Assembly: GCA_029862935.1 (NCBI GenBank)
Contig: JAOTWK010000003.1
Location: 1-35,967 of the forward strand
Direction of reading: 5' to 3'
Length of the DNA: 35,967 nt
From: Gemmatimonadota bacterium
Lineage (GTDB): Bacteria > Gemmatimonadota > Gemmatimonadetes > Gemmatimonadales > GWC2-71-9
In this document: in pieces, positions 25,039 through 33,262 of the stretch
Numbering within the stretch: position 1 is the first letter of the stretch
Layout: the number at the start of each line of letters is the position of its first letter
The notes under the pieces: generated by a model
Database searches by the model: none
What the model was told of the DNA's origin: nothing
The model's input: the letters and a program-made list of their open reading frames with translations, nothing else
Position numbers and translations under genes: made by a program

Positions 25039-26121
25039 ATGCGCATCGGACTCGCGTTCAATCAACGTCCCGACGACGACGTCGCCGAACACCGCGACGC
25101 GGTTCGTACGACCTACGAACCGCTCACCGATGCGTACGTCGAGTGGGATGACCAGGAGACGATCGACGCGGTCCGCAACGCACTGAGCGTCTTTGGCGAT
25201 GTCATTCCCCTTGAAGGCGTCGACGACTTCCCTGCCAGGTTGCGCGAGGCGCGGGTGGACTTCCTGTTCAACATGGCCGAAGGTCAGCGGGGACCGAGCC
25301 GCGAGGCACATGTGCCGGCCATCGCCGAGTTCCTCGGCGTCCCGTACCACGGCAGTGATCCGCTCACCCTTGCGATCACCCTCCACAAGGTTCGTACAAA
25401 GGAAATCCTGCTTCAGCACGGGATCCCGACAGCGGCGTTTGCCTGGGTCGAATCGGAGCACGAGCTCGGCGTCTTGGCCAACGGGCATCGCTACCCAGTT
25501 TTTCTCAAGCCGGTCTGGGAAGGCTCCTCTAAAGGAATAGCGGAAGCGAACTACGTGGAGACGCCGGGCCAGGCAATCGAGCGCGCTCGAGAATTGCTCG
25601 TCACCTATCGGCAGCCGGTGCTTGCCGAGGCGTTCCTGCCAGGTGAGGAGTTCACCGTCGCCATTCTGGGCAACGGCGCCGAGGCACGGGCGCTGCCGAT
25701 CATCCGGTACCGGTTCGACGAGCTTCCGAGCGGCGCACTTCCAATCATGGGCTACGAGGCCAAGTGGACATGGGATACCCTCGAGGCCGAGCTCCAGATT
25801 CTCGAATGCCCGGCCGCTGTGCCATCGGCACTCACCAAGGAGGTGCAGGCCACCGCGCTTGCCGCCTATCGGGTATTGGGCTGCCGAGACTGGTCTCGGG
25901 TGGACTTGCGTCTCGACGAGAACGGCACGCCACATGTCTTGGAGCTCAACCCGCTTCCCGGCATCATCCCGGATCCCGCGGCCAACAGCTGCTTCCCGCG
26001 GGCAGCGGCAGCAGCAGGCATGACCTATGACGAGCTGATTCAGACGGCCGCCAAAATCGCCTGGCGTCGCATTTCCGGCAGAGAGCTCATGGCCACAACT
26101 CTGGCTGGAGGCGTCACCTGA
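25039..26121 (+). CDS. D-Ala-D-Ala-ligase-like ATP-grasp enzyme 1
   Basis: A 360-residue ATP-grasp ligase that should activate a carboxylate as an acylphosphate and join it to an amine. Features: N-terminal MRIGLAFNQ strand, HGSDPLTLAITLHKVRTKEIL (start of the ATP domain), VFLKPVWEGSSKGI with the ATP-binding Lys, LAEAFLPGEEFTVAILG and the Mg-binding DLRLDENGTPHVLELNPLPG. The closest known fold is D-alanine-D-alanine ligase. Ordinary Ddl sits in cell-wall operons next to mur genes, whereas this one is beside a lysine aminomutase and a second ATP-grasp gene. AAAAGGA lies just before the ATG at 25039; the longer frame from 24772 would extend into folA. Its TGA overlaps the CTG of the next gene. 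The substrate is unknown. Confidence 0.93.
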   Translation: MRIGLAFNQRPDDDVAEHRDAVRTTYEPLTDAYVEWDDQETIDAVRNALSVFGDVIPLEGVDDFPARLREARVDFLFNMAEGQRGPSREAHVPAIAEFLGVPYHGSDPLTLAITLHKVRTKEILLQHGIPTAAFAWVESEHELGVLANGHRYPVFLKPVWEGSSKGIAEANYVETPGQAIERARELLVTYRQPVLAEAFLPGEEFTVAILGNGAEARALPIIRYRFDELPSGALPIMGYEAKWTWDTLEAELQILECPAAVPSALTKEVQATALAAYRVLGCRDWSRVDLRLDENGTPHVLELNPLPGIIPDPAANSCFPRAAAAAGMTYDELIQTAAKIAWRRISGRELMATTLAGGVT

Positions 26122-27122
26122 GGATCGCGCTGCTCTACGACAGCGGAGCTGACAGCTGGAGTCCCGAAGACATCCAGGCCGTACTCGATTCCGTTTCGGG
26201 AGTTCAGCGGGTGCTGCTGGCTGCCGGACACGACGTCGTGCGCATCGCGACCCGACCCGACCTCGAATGGTTCGACGCGGCGCGGCAGACGGATCTCGTC
26301 TTCAACCTGTGCGAAGGTGTGGCAGGCGTCAGCCGCATGGAATACGCCGTGGCATCTGCCCTCGAGCTAACCGGGGTTCCGTACACGGGCTGTTCACCGT
26401 GGACGATGACCGTTTGCCATCGCAAGCCACTGCTCAATGCGGCACTCCGCGACCTGGGACTTCCCATTCCTCCTTCGTTCGTCCCGGATGGACGGAGGCC
26501 GCCACGAGCCGACTGGCCATTTCCATCTATCGTCAAGCCGGCTGCTGAGGACGCCAGCATCGGGATCGACCAAGGATCCGTCGTCACGACTCCTCAGGAG
26601 CTCGAGCGGCGGATCGCCCATGTGGAAGCGCTCCATGGAACCGCGTTTGTACAGCGCTACGTGACTGGCCGCGAGATCGCTGTCGGGTTCGTCGGTAGCC
26701 ACACGCTTCCGCTGTCAGAGATCGACTTCAGCCGGATGCCCGGCGATGCATGGCCAATCGTATCGTTTTCCGCGAAGTGGCACGAAGACAGCCCGGACTA
26801 CATCGGCACTGAGCCGAGGTGCCCGGCTCGGGTCGATGATGCGCTCGCGACCCGGATCCTGGAGATCGCCCGTGCTGCTTGGCAGGCGGTCGAGGGACGT
26901 GGCTACGGGCGGGTCGACTTTCGCATTGACGAGGATGGGCACCCGTGGGTCCTCGAGGTGAACCCCAATCCGGACCTTTCCACCGACGCCGGTCTCGCGC
27001 GCATGGCTCGCGCATATGGATGGACCTACGGCGATCTGGTCGAGCAGATCGTGCGTACGGCACTCGAGACTCCCACCAGCGCGCTGACGACCCCGACGCA
27101 CGCGGGGGTCACGCTTACATGA
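26118..27122 (+). CDS. D-Ala-D-Ala-ligase-like ATP-grasp enzyme 2, apparent CTG start
   Basis: Second ATP-grasp ligase, 334 residues if started at CTG 26118. A GTG at 26211 would delete the first strand of the N-terminal domain. From the CTG the protein begins LRIALLYDSGADSWSPEDIQ, a credible N-terminus matching MRIGLAFNQ of its neighbour, and no ATG, GTG or TTG occurs in frame before 26211. GGAGG (26107-26111) lies 6 nt before the CTG, and CTGA overlaps the preceding stop just as ATGA and GTGA do elsewhere here. ATP-grasp landmarks: TGCSPWTMTVCHRKPLLNAAL, FPSIVKPAAEDASIGI, FVQRYVTGREIAVGF and RVDFRIDEDGHPWVLEVNPNP. It is similar enough to the first enzyme to be a divergent paralogue. Its stop overlaps the GNAT gene by 4 nt. 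Confidence 0.88.
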   Translation: MRIALLYDSGADSWSPEDIQAVLDSVSGVQRVLLAAGHDVVRIATRPDLEWFDAARQTDLVFNLCEGVAGVSRMEYAVASALELTGVPYTGCSPWTMTVCHRKPLLNAALRDLGLPIPPSFVPDGRRPPRADWPFPSIVKPAAEDASIGIDQGSVVTTPQELERRIAHVEALHGTAFVQRYVTGREIAVGFVGSHTLPLSEIDFSRMPGDAWPIVSFSAKWHEDSPDYIGTEPRCPARVDDALATRILEIARAAWQAVEGRGYGRVDFRIDEDGHPWVLEVNPNPDLSTDAGLARMARAYGWTYGDLVEQIVRTALETPTSALTTPTHAGVTLT

Positions 27123-27640
27123 CCGCCTCGGACGTGGCGCTCACCCTTCGGCCTCCACGACTCGCCGACCGGGACCGCGTGGCGCAGTTGGTCGAGGCCA
27201 CCGGTGTGTTTCGACCCGACGAGATTGCGGTGGCCGTCGAAGTCTTCAACGGCGCTGCATCGCAGCCCGGTGTCGATTACCACGGCATCTGCGCCTTGGA
27301 CGGTGATGCGCTCACTGGCTTCACGGTATTCGGTCCCACGCCGTGCACCGCATCGACTTGGGACCTGTATTGGATCGTGGTTGCTCCCGATGCCCAGGGC
27401 CGGGGAATCGGGCGCCAGTTGATGGCGGCGGCCGAAACCGCCATCAGGTGGCAGGGCGGGACGCTGGTCGTGGTCGAGACTTCTTCGCGCAACGACTACG
27501 GTCCGACACGGGCGTTCTATGAGACGATTGCCTACGTGCCGGCAGCGCATATCCAGAACTACTATGGCCCCGGTGATGACCTGGTAGTCTACATCAAGTC
27601 CCTCTCTCCTCCCGACGCAGAGACAACGCACAATGGCTGA
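27119..27640 (+). CDS. GNAT family N-acetyltransferase
   Basis: A 173-residue GNAT-fold protein. Motif A is IVVAPDAQGRGIGRQLMAAA (86-105), with the pyrophosphate-binding QGRGIG of acetyl-CoA. A following strand (GGTLVVVETSSR) and NDYGPTRAFYETIAYV correspond to motif B and the Tyr/Phe region. The N-terminus is RPPRLADRDRVAQLV. The ATG at 27119 gives an ATGA overlap with the second ATP-grasp gene. The next gene (kamA) starts 8 nt before its stop. In known beta-lysine pathways a GNAT enzyme (AblB) acetylates the epsilon-amine of beta-lysine made by KamA (AblA), giving N-epsilon-acetyl-beta-lysine. Here the acetyltransferase is shorter than AblB and could act on a different amine, so the parallel is inference from position. 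Confidence 0.88.
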   Translation: MTASDVALTLRPPRLADRDRVAQLVEATGVFRPDEIAVAVEVFNGAASQPGVDYHGICALDGDALTGFTVFGPTPCTASTWDLYWIVVAPDAQGRGIGRQLMAAAETAIRWQGGTLVVVETSSRNDYGPTRAFYETIAYVPAAHIQNYYGPGDDLVVYIKSLSPPDAETTHNG

Positions 27641-28826
27641 ATGGCAAAAGCTACTCCATCAGCGTAGCATCCGCTCGCTGCAACAGTTGGTCGACAGGTT
27701 CGGTCCAGAAGAGTTCCCCGATCTGGACCGATTGCAGGAGGCCGTCGATAGCTTCGAGTTCCGTATCAGCCCCGCGATGGTCGATCTGATCCAGGAACCC
27801 GGTGACCCCATTTGGCGCCAGTACGTACCCGACTTGCAGGAGCTGGAGATCGTGGATGGCGTGCTGGACAGTCTCGATGAAGAAGCCGACAGCCCGGTTC
27901 CCAACATCACGCATCGGTATCCCGACCGGGCCCTGTTTCTGGTCAGTCCCGTGTGCGCTGCCTACTGCCGGTTCTGCACGCGGCGACGCAAGGTCGGTGA
28001 TCCGGAGAAGATTCCGATGGCGCAGCTCGAGAGCGCCTTCAGCTATCTGGAAGATCACGCCGAAATCCGCGACGTGATTCTCTCAGGTGGTGATCCACTT
28101 TTGCTCTCCGACCGGCGGCTCGATCTGATCTTGGGACGGCTTCGCAAGATCAAGCACATCGAGGTAATTCGCATTGGCAGTCGGGTCCCATGCCATCTGC
28201 CGGACCGGATCACTCCCGAACTGTGCAAGGTGCTGCGGAAGCATCACCCCATCTACATCAACACGCACTTCAACCATCCCGCCGAGTTGACGGCCGATGC
28301 CGTTCGCGGGCTGGGCATGCTCGCCGACGCCGGCGTGCCACTCGGGTGTCAGACCGTGCTGCTCGCCGGCGTCAACGACGATGTCGACGTGATGAAGGAA
28401 CTGATGCAGCGGCTGCTCGCAGCCCGCGTACGGCCGTACTACATCTTCATGTGCGACAATGTCGCCGGGGTCGAGCACTTCAAGACGAGTATCGAGAAGG
28501 GACTGGAGATCATCAGCGGACTGCGGGGATGGACCAGCGGGCTCGCGGTGCCGCATTTCGTCATCGACGCCCCTGGCGGAGGCGGGAAGATCCCGATCCT
28601 ACCCGAATACATCGAGAGCATCTCGGAATCTGACGTCGTGCTGCGCAACTACCAAGGAAAGCGGTTCGTGTATCCGCAAGCACGATCTCAGGTCCTCGTC
28701 GCGGCCGGTCTCGCCGAGCCCGAGTATTCGCTGCTGCCCGCACTCGATGCGGCCGCACCGAAGGGACGCGCGCGCGCCTCGTCACAAAACGGCAAACGTA
28801 AGACCGCCAAGCGAAAACGCTCTTGA
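27633..28826 (+). CDS. Lysine 2,3-aminomutase (KamA family radical SAM/PLP enzyme)
   Basis: Moves the alpha-amino group of lysine to C3, giving beta-lysine. The [4Fe-4S] cluster cysteines are C108, C112 and C115 (CxxxCxxC in VCAAYCRFC). PLP lysine is K319 in DAPGGGGKIPI. The two aspartates that bind the lysine side-chain amine in the clostridial enzyme are conserved as D275 (CDNVAG) and D312 (IDAPGGGG), with the same 37-residue spacing, so lysine is the probable substrate. SGGDPL (151-156) and HFNHP match the SAM and PLP contacts. At 397 residues it is slightly shorter than AblA; a Lys/Arg-rich tail (about 380-397) is unusual. EF-P lysine-modifying EpmB is a relative, but no efp or epmA is here. 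The gene starts 8 nt inside the GNAT gene. Confidence 0.95.
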   Translation: MAEWQKLLHQRSIRSLQQLVDRFGPEEFPDLDRLQEAVDSFEFRISPAMVDLIQEPGDPIWRQYVPDLQELEIVDGVLDSLDEEADSPVPNITHRYPDRALFLVSPVCAAYCRFCTRRRKVGDPEKIPMAQLESAFSYLEDHAEIRDVILSGGDPLLLSDRRLDLILGRLRKIKHIEVIRIGSRVPCHLPDRITPELCKVLRKHHPIYINTHFNHPAELTADAVRGLGMLADAGVPLGCQTVLLAGVNDDVDVMKELMQRLLAARVRPYYIFMCDNVAGVEHFKTSIEKGLEIISGLRGWTSGLAVPHFVIDAPGGGGKIPILPEYIESISESDVVLRNYQGKRFVYPQARSQVLVAAGLAEPEYSLLPALDAAAPKGRARASSQNGKRKTAKRKRS

Positions 28827-28840
28827 TCGGAGAGCATAGG

Positions 28841-28877
28841 AAGACCCCGGCGCTGGCGCGCCGGGGTCTTTGTTTTT
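28841..28877 (+). terminator. Rho-independent terminator after kamA
   Basis: A 12-bp perfect stem, AAGACCCCGGCG (28841-28852) with CGCCGGGGTCTT (28859-28870), closes a 6-nt loop (CTGGCG) and is followed by TGTTTTT. It lies 14 nt after the kamA stop and defines the end of the ATP-grasp/KamA transcript. It also separates it from the convergent EF-G-like gene, whose stop is immediately beyond at 28878. The minus-strand T tract is poor, so it is probably one-directional. Confidence 0.88.
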
Positions 28878-30977
28878 CTACTTGGCTCGCTCCTCCTTAC
28901 GCTCCTTCTCACGCTCCTCGCGAATCTTCTCCGCGATTTCCGCTGGAACTTCCTGATAGCTGGAAAGCTCCCACCGGAAGTCTCCACGACCGTGCGTGAT
29001 CGAGTGCAGCGTCGTGGCATAGCGGTACATCTCGGCTTCCGGGACGTACGCGCTGACCTTCGTCAACCGCCCGTCCCCTTGGCTGCCGAGAATCTGACCA
29101 CGGCGGGACGAGAGATCCCCCATTACCTCCCCGAGGTTGTCATCTGGGGTCCAGATCTGGACCTCTAAAATAGGCTCCAGGAGGATGGGTTTGGCCTTCG
29201 ACGCCACGTTCCGAAAGGCCTGAATGCCAGCCATCTTGAACGACTGCTCGTTGCTGTCCACGTCGTGATACGAGCCGTCGTAGCATTCGACCTGGAAGTC
29301 GACCACGGGATACCCCGCAATGATGCCACGCTCGGCGGATTCGACGACCCCTTTGTCGACCGCCGGAACGTATTTCGAAGGGATCACACCACCCTTGATC
29401 TTATCGACGAACTCGTACCCCTTCCCCCGTGGCAGCGGCGCGATCCGAATCCAGCAGTCACCGAACTGGCCGCGACCTCCAGTCTGCTTCTTGTGACGCC
29501 CCTGCCCTTCGGCCTTTCCTTTGAACGTCTCCCGATAAGCAATGCCAGGCCGTCCCAGCTCCGCATGCACTCCATACTTGCGCTGCAACCGACCAACCAC
29601 GACCTCGAGATGGCGCTCTCCAAGACCGCCGATCAGCGTCTGACGCAGCTCGGCGTTGTACTCGTGATGGAAGGTCGGGTCTTCCTCATGCAGCTTTTGC
29701 AGACCCATCGACAGCTTGTCTTCCTCCCCGCGCTGCTTCACCTCCACCGACAACACCGTCAGCGGCTTGGGGAACGGAATCTTGGACAACACCACCGGCT
29801 TGGCCTGAGTCGAAAGCGTGTCGTTGGTGTGTGTGTCCTTGAGCTTGGCGACCGCCCCAAGATCCCCGACATGCAGGATCGGGATCTCTGTGCGGTCCTT
29901 GCCTTGGGCGACCGACAGATGGTTGAGTTTCTCAATCGCGCTGCGGGGCGCGTTATAGACCTCGGTTCCGTTGGCAACGCTGCCCGAATACACCCTGAAA
30001 TACGACACGTCACCCACATGGGGCTCCGATACCGTCTTGAACACTTGAGCAACAAACGGGGACTTGTCACTTGCATCCAGCTCGACAGGCTGCGCGCTCC
30101 CCCACTGTTCCGCCACCGTCGGACCGCGCTCGGTCGGTGCGGGCACGAGCTCGGTGAGCTTAGCAAGCAGGGCTTGCATCCCGTACGTCTGCTCGGCCGA
30201 TCCGCAGAGCAGCGGGAAGAGTTCTCCTCTGGCCATGCCAGCCTTCATGGCCGCGATGGCCTCCTCACGGGGGATTTCCTCCCCGCCGAGATAGCGTTCG
30301 AGTAGCTCGTCGCTGGTCGTCGCGATCGTCTCAATCAGCTCTTGCGAGTACTTCTCGAACTTGGCCTGGTATTCCTCGGGTATGTCGACTTCTTGGTACT
30401 CGCCCTTCTTCGTGCCTTTCTTGTACAGATGGCATCTCTGCGAGAAGAGGTTGATGATGCCATGAAAGTCCGGACCTTCACCCACCGGGACCTCGATCGG
30501 AACGACATTCGGGGTCAAGTGTTCCTTGATGTCCTTGTACACCTTCTCGAAATCGGCATTCTCCTTGTCCAGCAGCGACAGGAAGAAGAGGCGAGGTATC
30601 CCTCGCTTGGCGGCGAACTCCCACGTCTTCTCGGTCCCCACCTCGACACCCGCAGTCGCGCTCACGACGATCAAGGCCGTGTCGGCCGCATAGATGCCAG
30701 CCAACGCGTCGCCAATGAAGTCGAGATACCCTGGTGTGTCGATAAGGTTGATCTTGACGCCTTTCCACTCCGCGTGTGCCAGCGCCAAGCTGATGGAGTA
30801 CTGCCGTTCGATTTCGTCGGGGGTGTAATCGGTAAGAGCCGTTCCCTGCAAAACAGATCCGTGTCGCGTGCTGCTGCCAGCCACGAACGCAAGCGCATCA
30901 ACCAGACTCGTCTTTCCGCTTGCGCCGTGGCCCACGACCGCGACATTGCGGATCACATCTCCCGTATAGACCTTCAC
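28878..30977 (-). CDS. Elongation factor G-like GTPase (EF-G paralogue)
   Basis: A 699-residue translational GTPase. The start is the GTG at 30977, with AAGGAGGAGG upstream (a near-perfect anti-16S match); a longer ATG frame begins at 31034. The P-loop is GHGASGKTS (16-24) and the G3 motif DTPG (80-83). The G4 motif, normally NKxD, reads SLLD (134-137), so the guanine-specific Asn and Lys are lost. Switch I reads ERQYSIS instead of RGITI. Domains II-V are complete (GGLGERHLEVVV, GRGQFGDCWIRIAPL, then GEVMGDLSSRRGQILGS). This is the EF-G-like paralogue group rather than the housekeeping fusA, which normally keeps AHIDAGKT and NKMD. No rpsL, rpsG or tuf is nearby. Role unknown; ribosome stress or recycling are possibilities by family. 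Confidence 0.92.
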   Translation of the reverse strand: MKVYTGDVIRNVAVVGHGASGKTSLVDALAFVAGSSTRHGSVLQGTALTDYTPDEIERQYSISLALAHAEWKGVKINLIDTPGYLDFIGDALAGIYAADTALIVVSATAGVEVGTEKTWEFAAKRGIPRLFFLSLLDKENADFEKVYKDIKEHLTPNVVPIEVPVGEGPDFHGIINLFSQRCHLYKKGTKKGEYQEVDIPEEYQAKFEKYSQELIETIATTSDELLERYLGGEEIPREEAIAAMKAGMARGELFPLLCGSAEQTYGMQALLAKLTELVPAPTERGPTVAEQWGSAQPVELDASDKSPFVAQVFKTVSEPHVGDVSYFRVYSGSVANGTEVYNAPRSAIEKLNHLSVAQGKDRTEIPILHVGDLGAVAKLKDTHTNDTLSTQAKPVVLSKIPFPKPLTVLSVEVKQRGEEDKLSMGLQKLHEEDPTFHHEYNAELRQTLIGGLGERHLEVVVGRLQRKYGVHAELGRPGIAYRETFKGKAEGQGRHKKQTGGRGQFGDCWIRIAPLPRGKGYEFVDKIKGGVIPSKYVPAVDKGVVESAERGIIAGYPVVDFQVECYDGSYHDVDSNEQSFKMAGIQAFRNVASKAKPILLEPILEVQIWTPDDNLGEVMGDLSSRRGQILGSQGDGRLTKVSAYVPEAEMYRYATTLHSITHGRGDFRWELSSYQEVPAEIAEKIREEREKERKEERAK

Positions 30978-31161
30978 GGTCGCACCTCCTCCTTGAGGGA
31001 CCCAGAACATGCTCCTCTGGGCTACCCGTCGCAACCCCCGCTTGGAGACCTCGTTCGCGCGCGGCGCGGCGGTGCCCGACGCACCGCGCTCCCGCGGCTT
31101 GCCGCGGTCAGGAATGTCTCACAAGTGCTTGAGGGACTGTGACTTTTGGTCGGTCAGGGTG
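30978..31161 (-). other. Leader region of the EF-G-like gene
   Basis: About 180 bp with no convincing gene. It contains two inverted repeats able to form hairpins: CCGCGG (31092-31097) with CCGCGG (31102-31107), and an imperfect GCGCGGCGGTGC/GCACCGCGC repeat at about 31064-31089. They lie in the 5' leader if transcription starts near 31161. No T tract follows on either strand, so they are not classical terminators. The right end adjoins the SDR stop. Confidence 0.35.
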
Positions 31162-31875
31162 CTACGGGTTGGTGGGCCGAATGTCGAGCTCGGAGACCAA
31201 CGCGTGATCCGGCAGCCGAAGCGCCGCAAGTACCATTGCGGCAACATCATCGGCCTGGAGCTTCTGCTCCGGACGCTCCAACGCGCCGCCGGATTTCTCA
31301 AAAAACGGTGTGACGACCGACCCCGGACAGATCGCCGTCACGCGAATCCCCTGTTTGCGGACCTCGCCGAACAGCGATTTGGAGAAGCCGAGCACCGCAT
31401 GTTTGGAGGCGGCGTAGGCAGCGGCACCCGGAACAGGATTCCTCCCAGCCAGACTGGCAATGTTGACGATGTGTCCCCGCTCTCGCCGAGCCATCTCGGC
31501 GAGAACCGCCCGCGTCATGAGAAAGACACCGCGAACGTTGACTGCCAGTGTTGCGTCGAAATCGTCCGTCGACATATGCTCGACCGGAACGAAGTACGCG
31601 AGGCCCGCGTTGTTGACCAGCACGTCGACCGGTCCAAACCGCGACCGGGCCATTGCGACAAAGGTGTCGACACTCCGCTCGTCCGCCACGTCACATCGCC
31701 CCCCCACCGCAGTGATGTCTTGGCGATTCAAGTCCCCAACCAGCGCTTCAACCGCGTCGCCGGTTCGGGCGCACAAGGAGAGCCTCGCCCCTTCGTTGCC
31801 CAGCGCTACCGCAATGGCTCGGCCAATTCCCTGCGTCGCTCCCGTGACAACGCAGTGTCGTCCGCGTAATTCCAT
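31162..31875 (-). CDS. Short-chain dehydrogenase/reductase
   Basis: A 237-residue NAD(P)-dependent oxidoreductase of the classical SDR type. Cofactor motif TGATQGIG at 11-18, NNAG at 88-91, catalytic Ser141 (NIASLAG), Tyr154 and Lys158 (YAASK). The sequence is closest in style to FabG-like and acetoacetyl-CoA-reductase-like enzymes; the substrate is not determinable. The ATG at 31875 lies 9 bp after the aldehyde dehydrogenase stop, so it is the last gene of a three-gene operon with that enzyme and a DUF2892 protein. An alcohol/aldehyde oxidation route (SDR then ALDH) is a reasonable inference. Confidence 0.93.
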   Translation of the reverse strand: MELRGRHCVVTGATQGIGRAIAVALGNEGARLSLCARTGDAVEALVGDLNRQDITAVGGRCDVADERSVDTFVAMARSRFGPVDVLVNNAGLAYFVPVEHMSTDDFDATLAVNVRGVFLMTRAVLAEMARRERGHIVNIASLAGRNPVPGAAAYAASKHAVLGFSKSLFGEVRKQGIRVTAICPGSVVTPFFEKSGGALERPEQKLQADDVAAMVLAALRLPDHALVSELDIRPTNP

Positions 31876-31884
31876 GATAGATCT

Positions 31885-33255
31885 CTAGCGCACGTAGACG
31901 GTTTTGATATTCACGAATTCCCGAATACCGAAGATCCCGAGCTCGCGACCAAAGCCCGACTGCTTGATACCACCGAATGGTAGCCGCGGATCCGACTTCA
32001 CGAAGGAGTTGACGAAACAGGCACCGGCGTCCAGACGGTCCCGCGCGAGACGCTCACCCCGTTGCACGTCCATGGTAAACACAGCTGCGCCCAGGCCGAA
32101 CGACGAGTCATTTGCGAGGCGCACGGCATCCTCCTCGTCTTCCGCGGTGATGATGGCCGCGACCGGGCCGAACAGCTCCTCATCGTACGCCGGCATGCCC
32201 GGTCGCACATCATCGAGCACCGTTGGCGGATAGAATGCGCCTGGCCCCGGAGGAATACGACCTCCCAACAGAAGCCGTGCTCCCCGCTCGACGGATCGAA
32301 CCACCTGGTCGTGCAACTCGTCTCGTAGATCACGCCGAGCCTGTGGTCCGACGTCGACGCCTTCTTCCAAAGGGTCACCCATACGCTTGGCTCGCATGGT
32401 CTCAACGAACCGCTCGACGAACTCGTCACGGATTGAGCGCACCACGATGAACCGTTTGGCCGCAATACAGCTTTGCCCACTGTTGATGAGCCGCGAGTTC
32501 ACACACGTGGCGACGGCCTCTCTCAGATCGGCGTCGGCGAGGACGACGTACGGATCGCTGCCGCCCAGCTCCAACACCGTCTTCTTGAGCGCCGTACCGG
32601 CAGCTGCCGCAATGGCCGCACCAGCCGGCCCGCTACCCGTCAACGTGACCGCCTTCACTTGCGGCGCTTCGATCACGGCACGGACGCCCCTCGATCCGAT
32701 CACCAACGCACGGAAGAGATCCGTCGGAAATCCCGCTTCCTGGAAGACCGCCTCGATGGCCAGCGCGCACCCCATCACATTCGAAGCGTGTTTGAGCAAT
32801 CCTGCGTTGCCCGCCATGAGAGCAGGTGCCGCAAACCGGAAGACTTGCCAGAACGGGAAGTTCCACGGCATCACGGCGAGGACCACACCGAGCGGGCGGT
32901 AGGCCACGAAGCTCCGCGTCGCATCTGTTGCGATGGACTCGTCGGCAAGAAACGCCTCGGCCTGCTCAGCATAGAACTCACACACCCACGCGCACTTCTC
33001 TGCTTCAGCCTTTCCCTGCGCCACGGGCTTCCCCATCTCGAGTGCCATGAGCTCAGCGTAGTCAGAGGCGCGCTGGCGCAGCAGCGATGCGGCCTTGAGC
33101 ACCAGGGATCGGCGATGCTCGAACGTGGTCTGCTGCCACTCCACTGCGGTCTCTGCCACGTCACCCACGATCGACGCAACTTCGGCCGGCAGTACTTCGG
33201 CATACCGGGCAATGCGCTCACCCGAAGCAGGGTTGATTGTCTCGATCGGTGTCAC
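31885..33255 (-). CDS. NAD(P)-dependent aldehyde dehydrogenase (succinate-semialdehyde dehydrogenase-like)
   Basis: A 456-residue ALDH oxidising an aldehyde to its acid. Catalytic Cys263 in NSGQSC, general base Glu229 in LELGGSDP, and the oxyanion/nucleotide segment MPWNFPFWQVFR (129-140). The NAD(P) loop TLTGSGPAG is at 204-212, and LPFGGIKQSGFGRELG closes the active site. The style (short N-terminus, NPASGE) fits succinate-semialdehyde dehydrogenase of the GabD/Sad type, but the substrate could be another small semialdehyde. The start is the GTG at 33255, 7 bp after the DUF2892 gene stop; no strong ribosome-binding site is seen, so coupling to the upstream gene is likely. Confidence 0.94.
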   Translation of the reverse strand: MTPIETINPASGERIARYAEVLPAEVASIVGDVAETAVEWQQTTFEHRRSLVLKAASLLRQRASDYAELMALEMGKPVAQGKAEAEKCAWVCEFYAEQAEAFLADESIATDATRSFVAYRPLGVVLAVMPWNFPFWQVFRFAAPALMAGNAGLLKHASNVMGCALAIEAVFQEAGFPTDLFRALVIGSRGVRAVIEAPQVKAVTLTGSGPAGAAIAAAAGTALKKTVLELGGSDPYVVLADADLREAVATCVNSRLINSGQSCIAAKRFIVVRSIRDEFVERFVETMRAKRMGDPLEEGVDVGPQARRDLRDELHDQVVRSVERGARLLLGGRIPPGPGAFYPPTVLDDVRPGMPAYDEELFGPVAAIITAEDEEDAVRLANDSSFGLGAAVFTMDVQRGERLARDRLDAGACFVNSFVKSDPRLPFGGIKQSGFGRELGIFGIREFVNIKTVYVR

Positions 33256-33262
33256 GCCGTCG

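Noticed and set aside
24945..25151. A short basic frame (about 68 codons, Arg-rich end) between folA and the first ATP-grasp gene
   Set aside because: It runs into the ATP-grasp gene in another frame, lacks a ribosome-binding site and its Arg-rich end is a frame shadow; the stretch is better explained as a promoter/operator.
31064..31107. GC-rich inverted repeats upstream of the EF-G-like gene as a terminator or riboswitch
   Set aside because: No T tract on either strand and no conserved RNA family recognised; kept only as a note in the leader entry.
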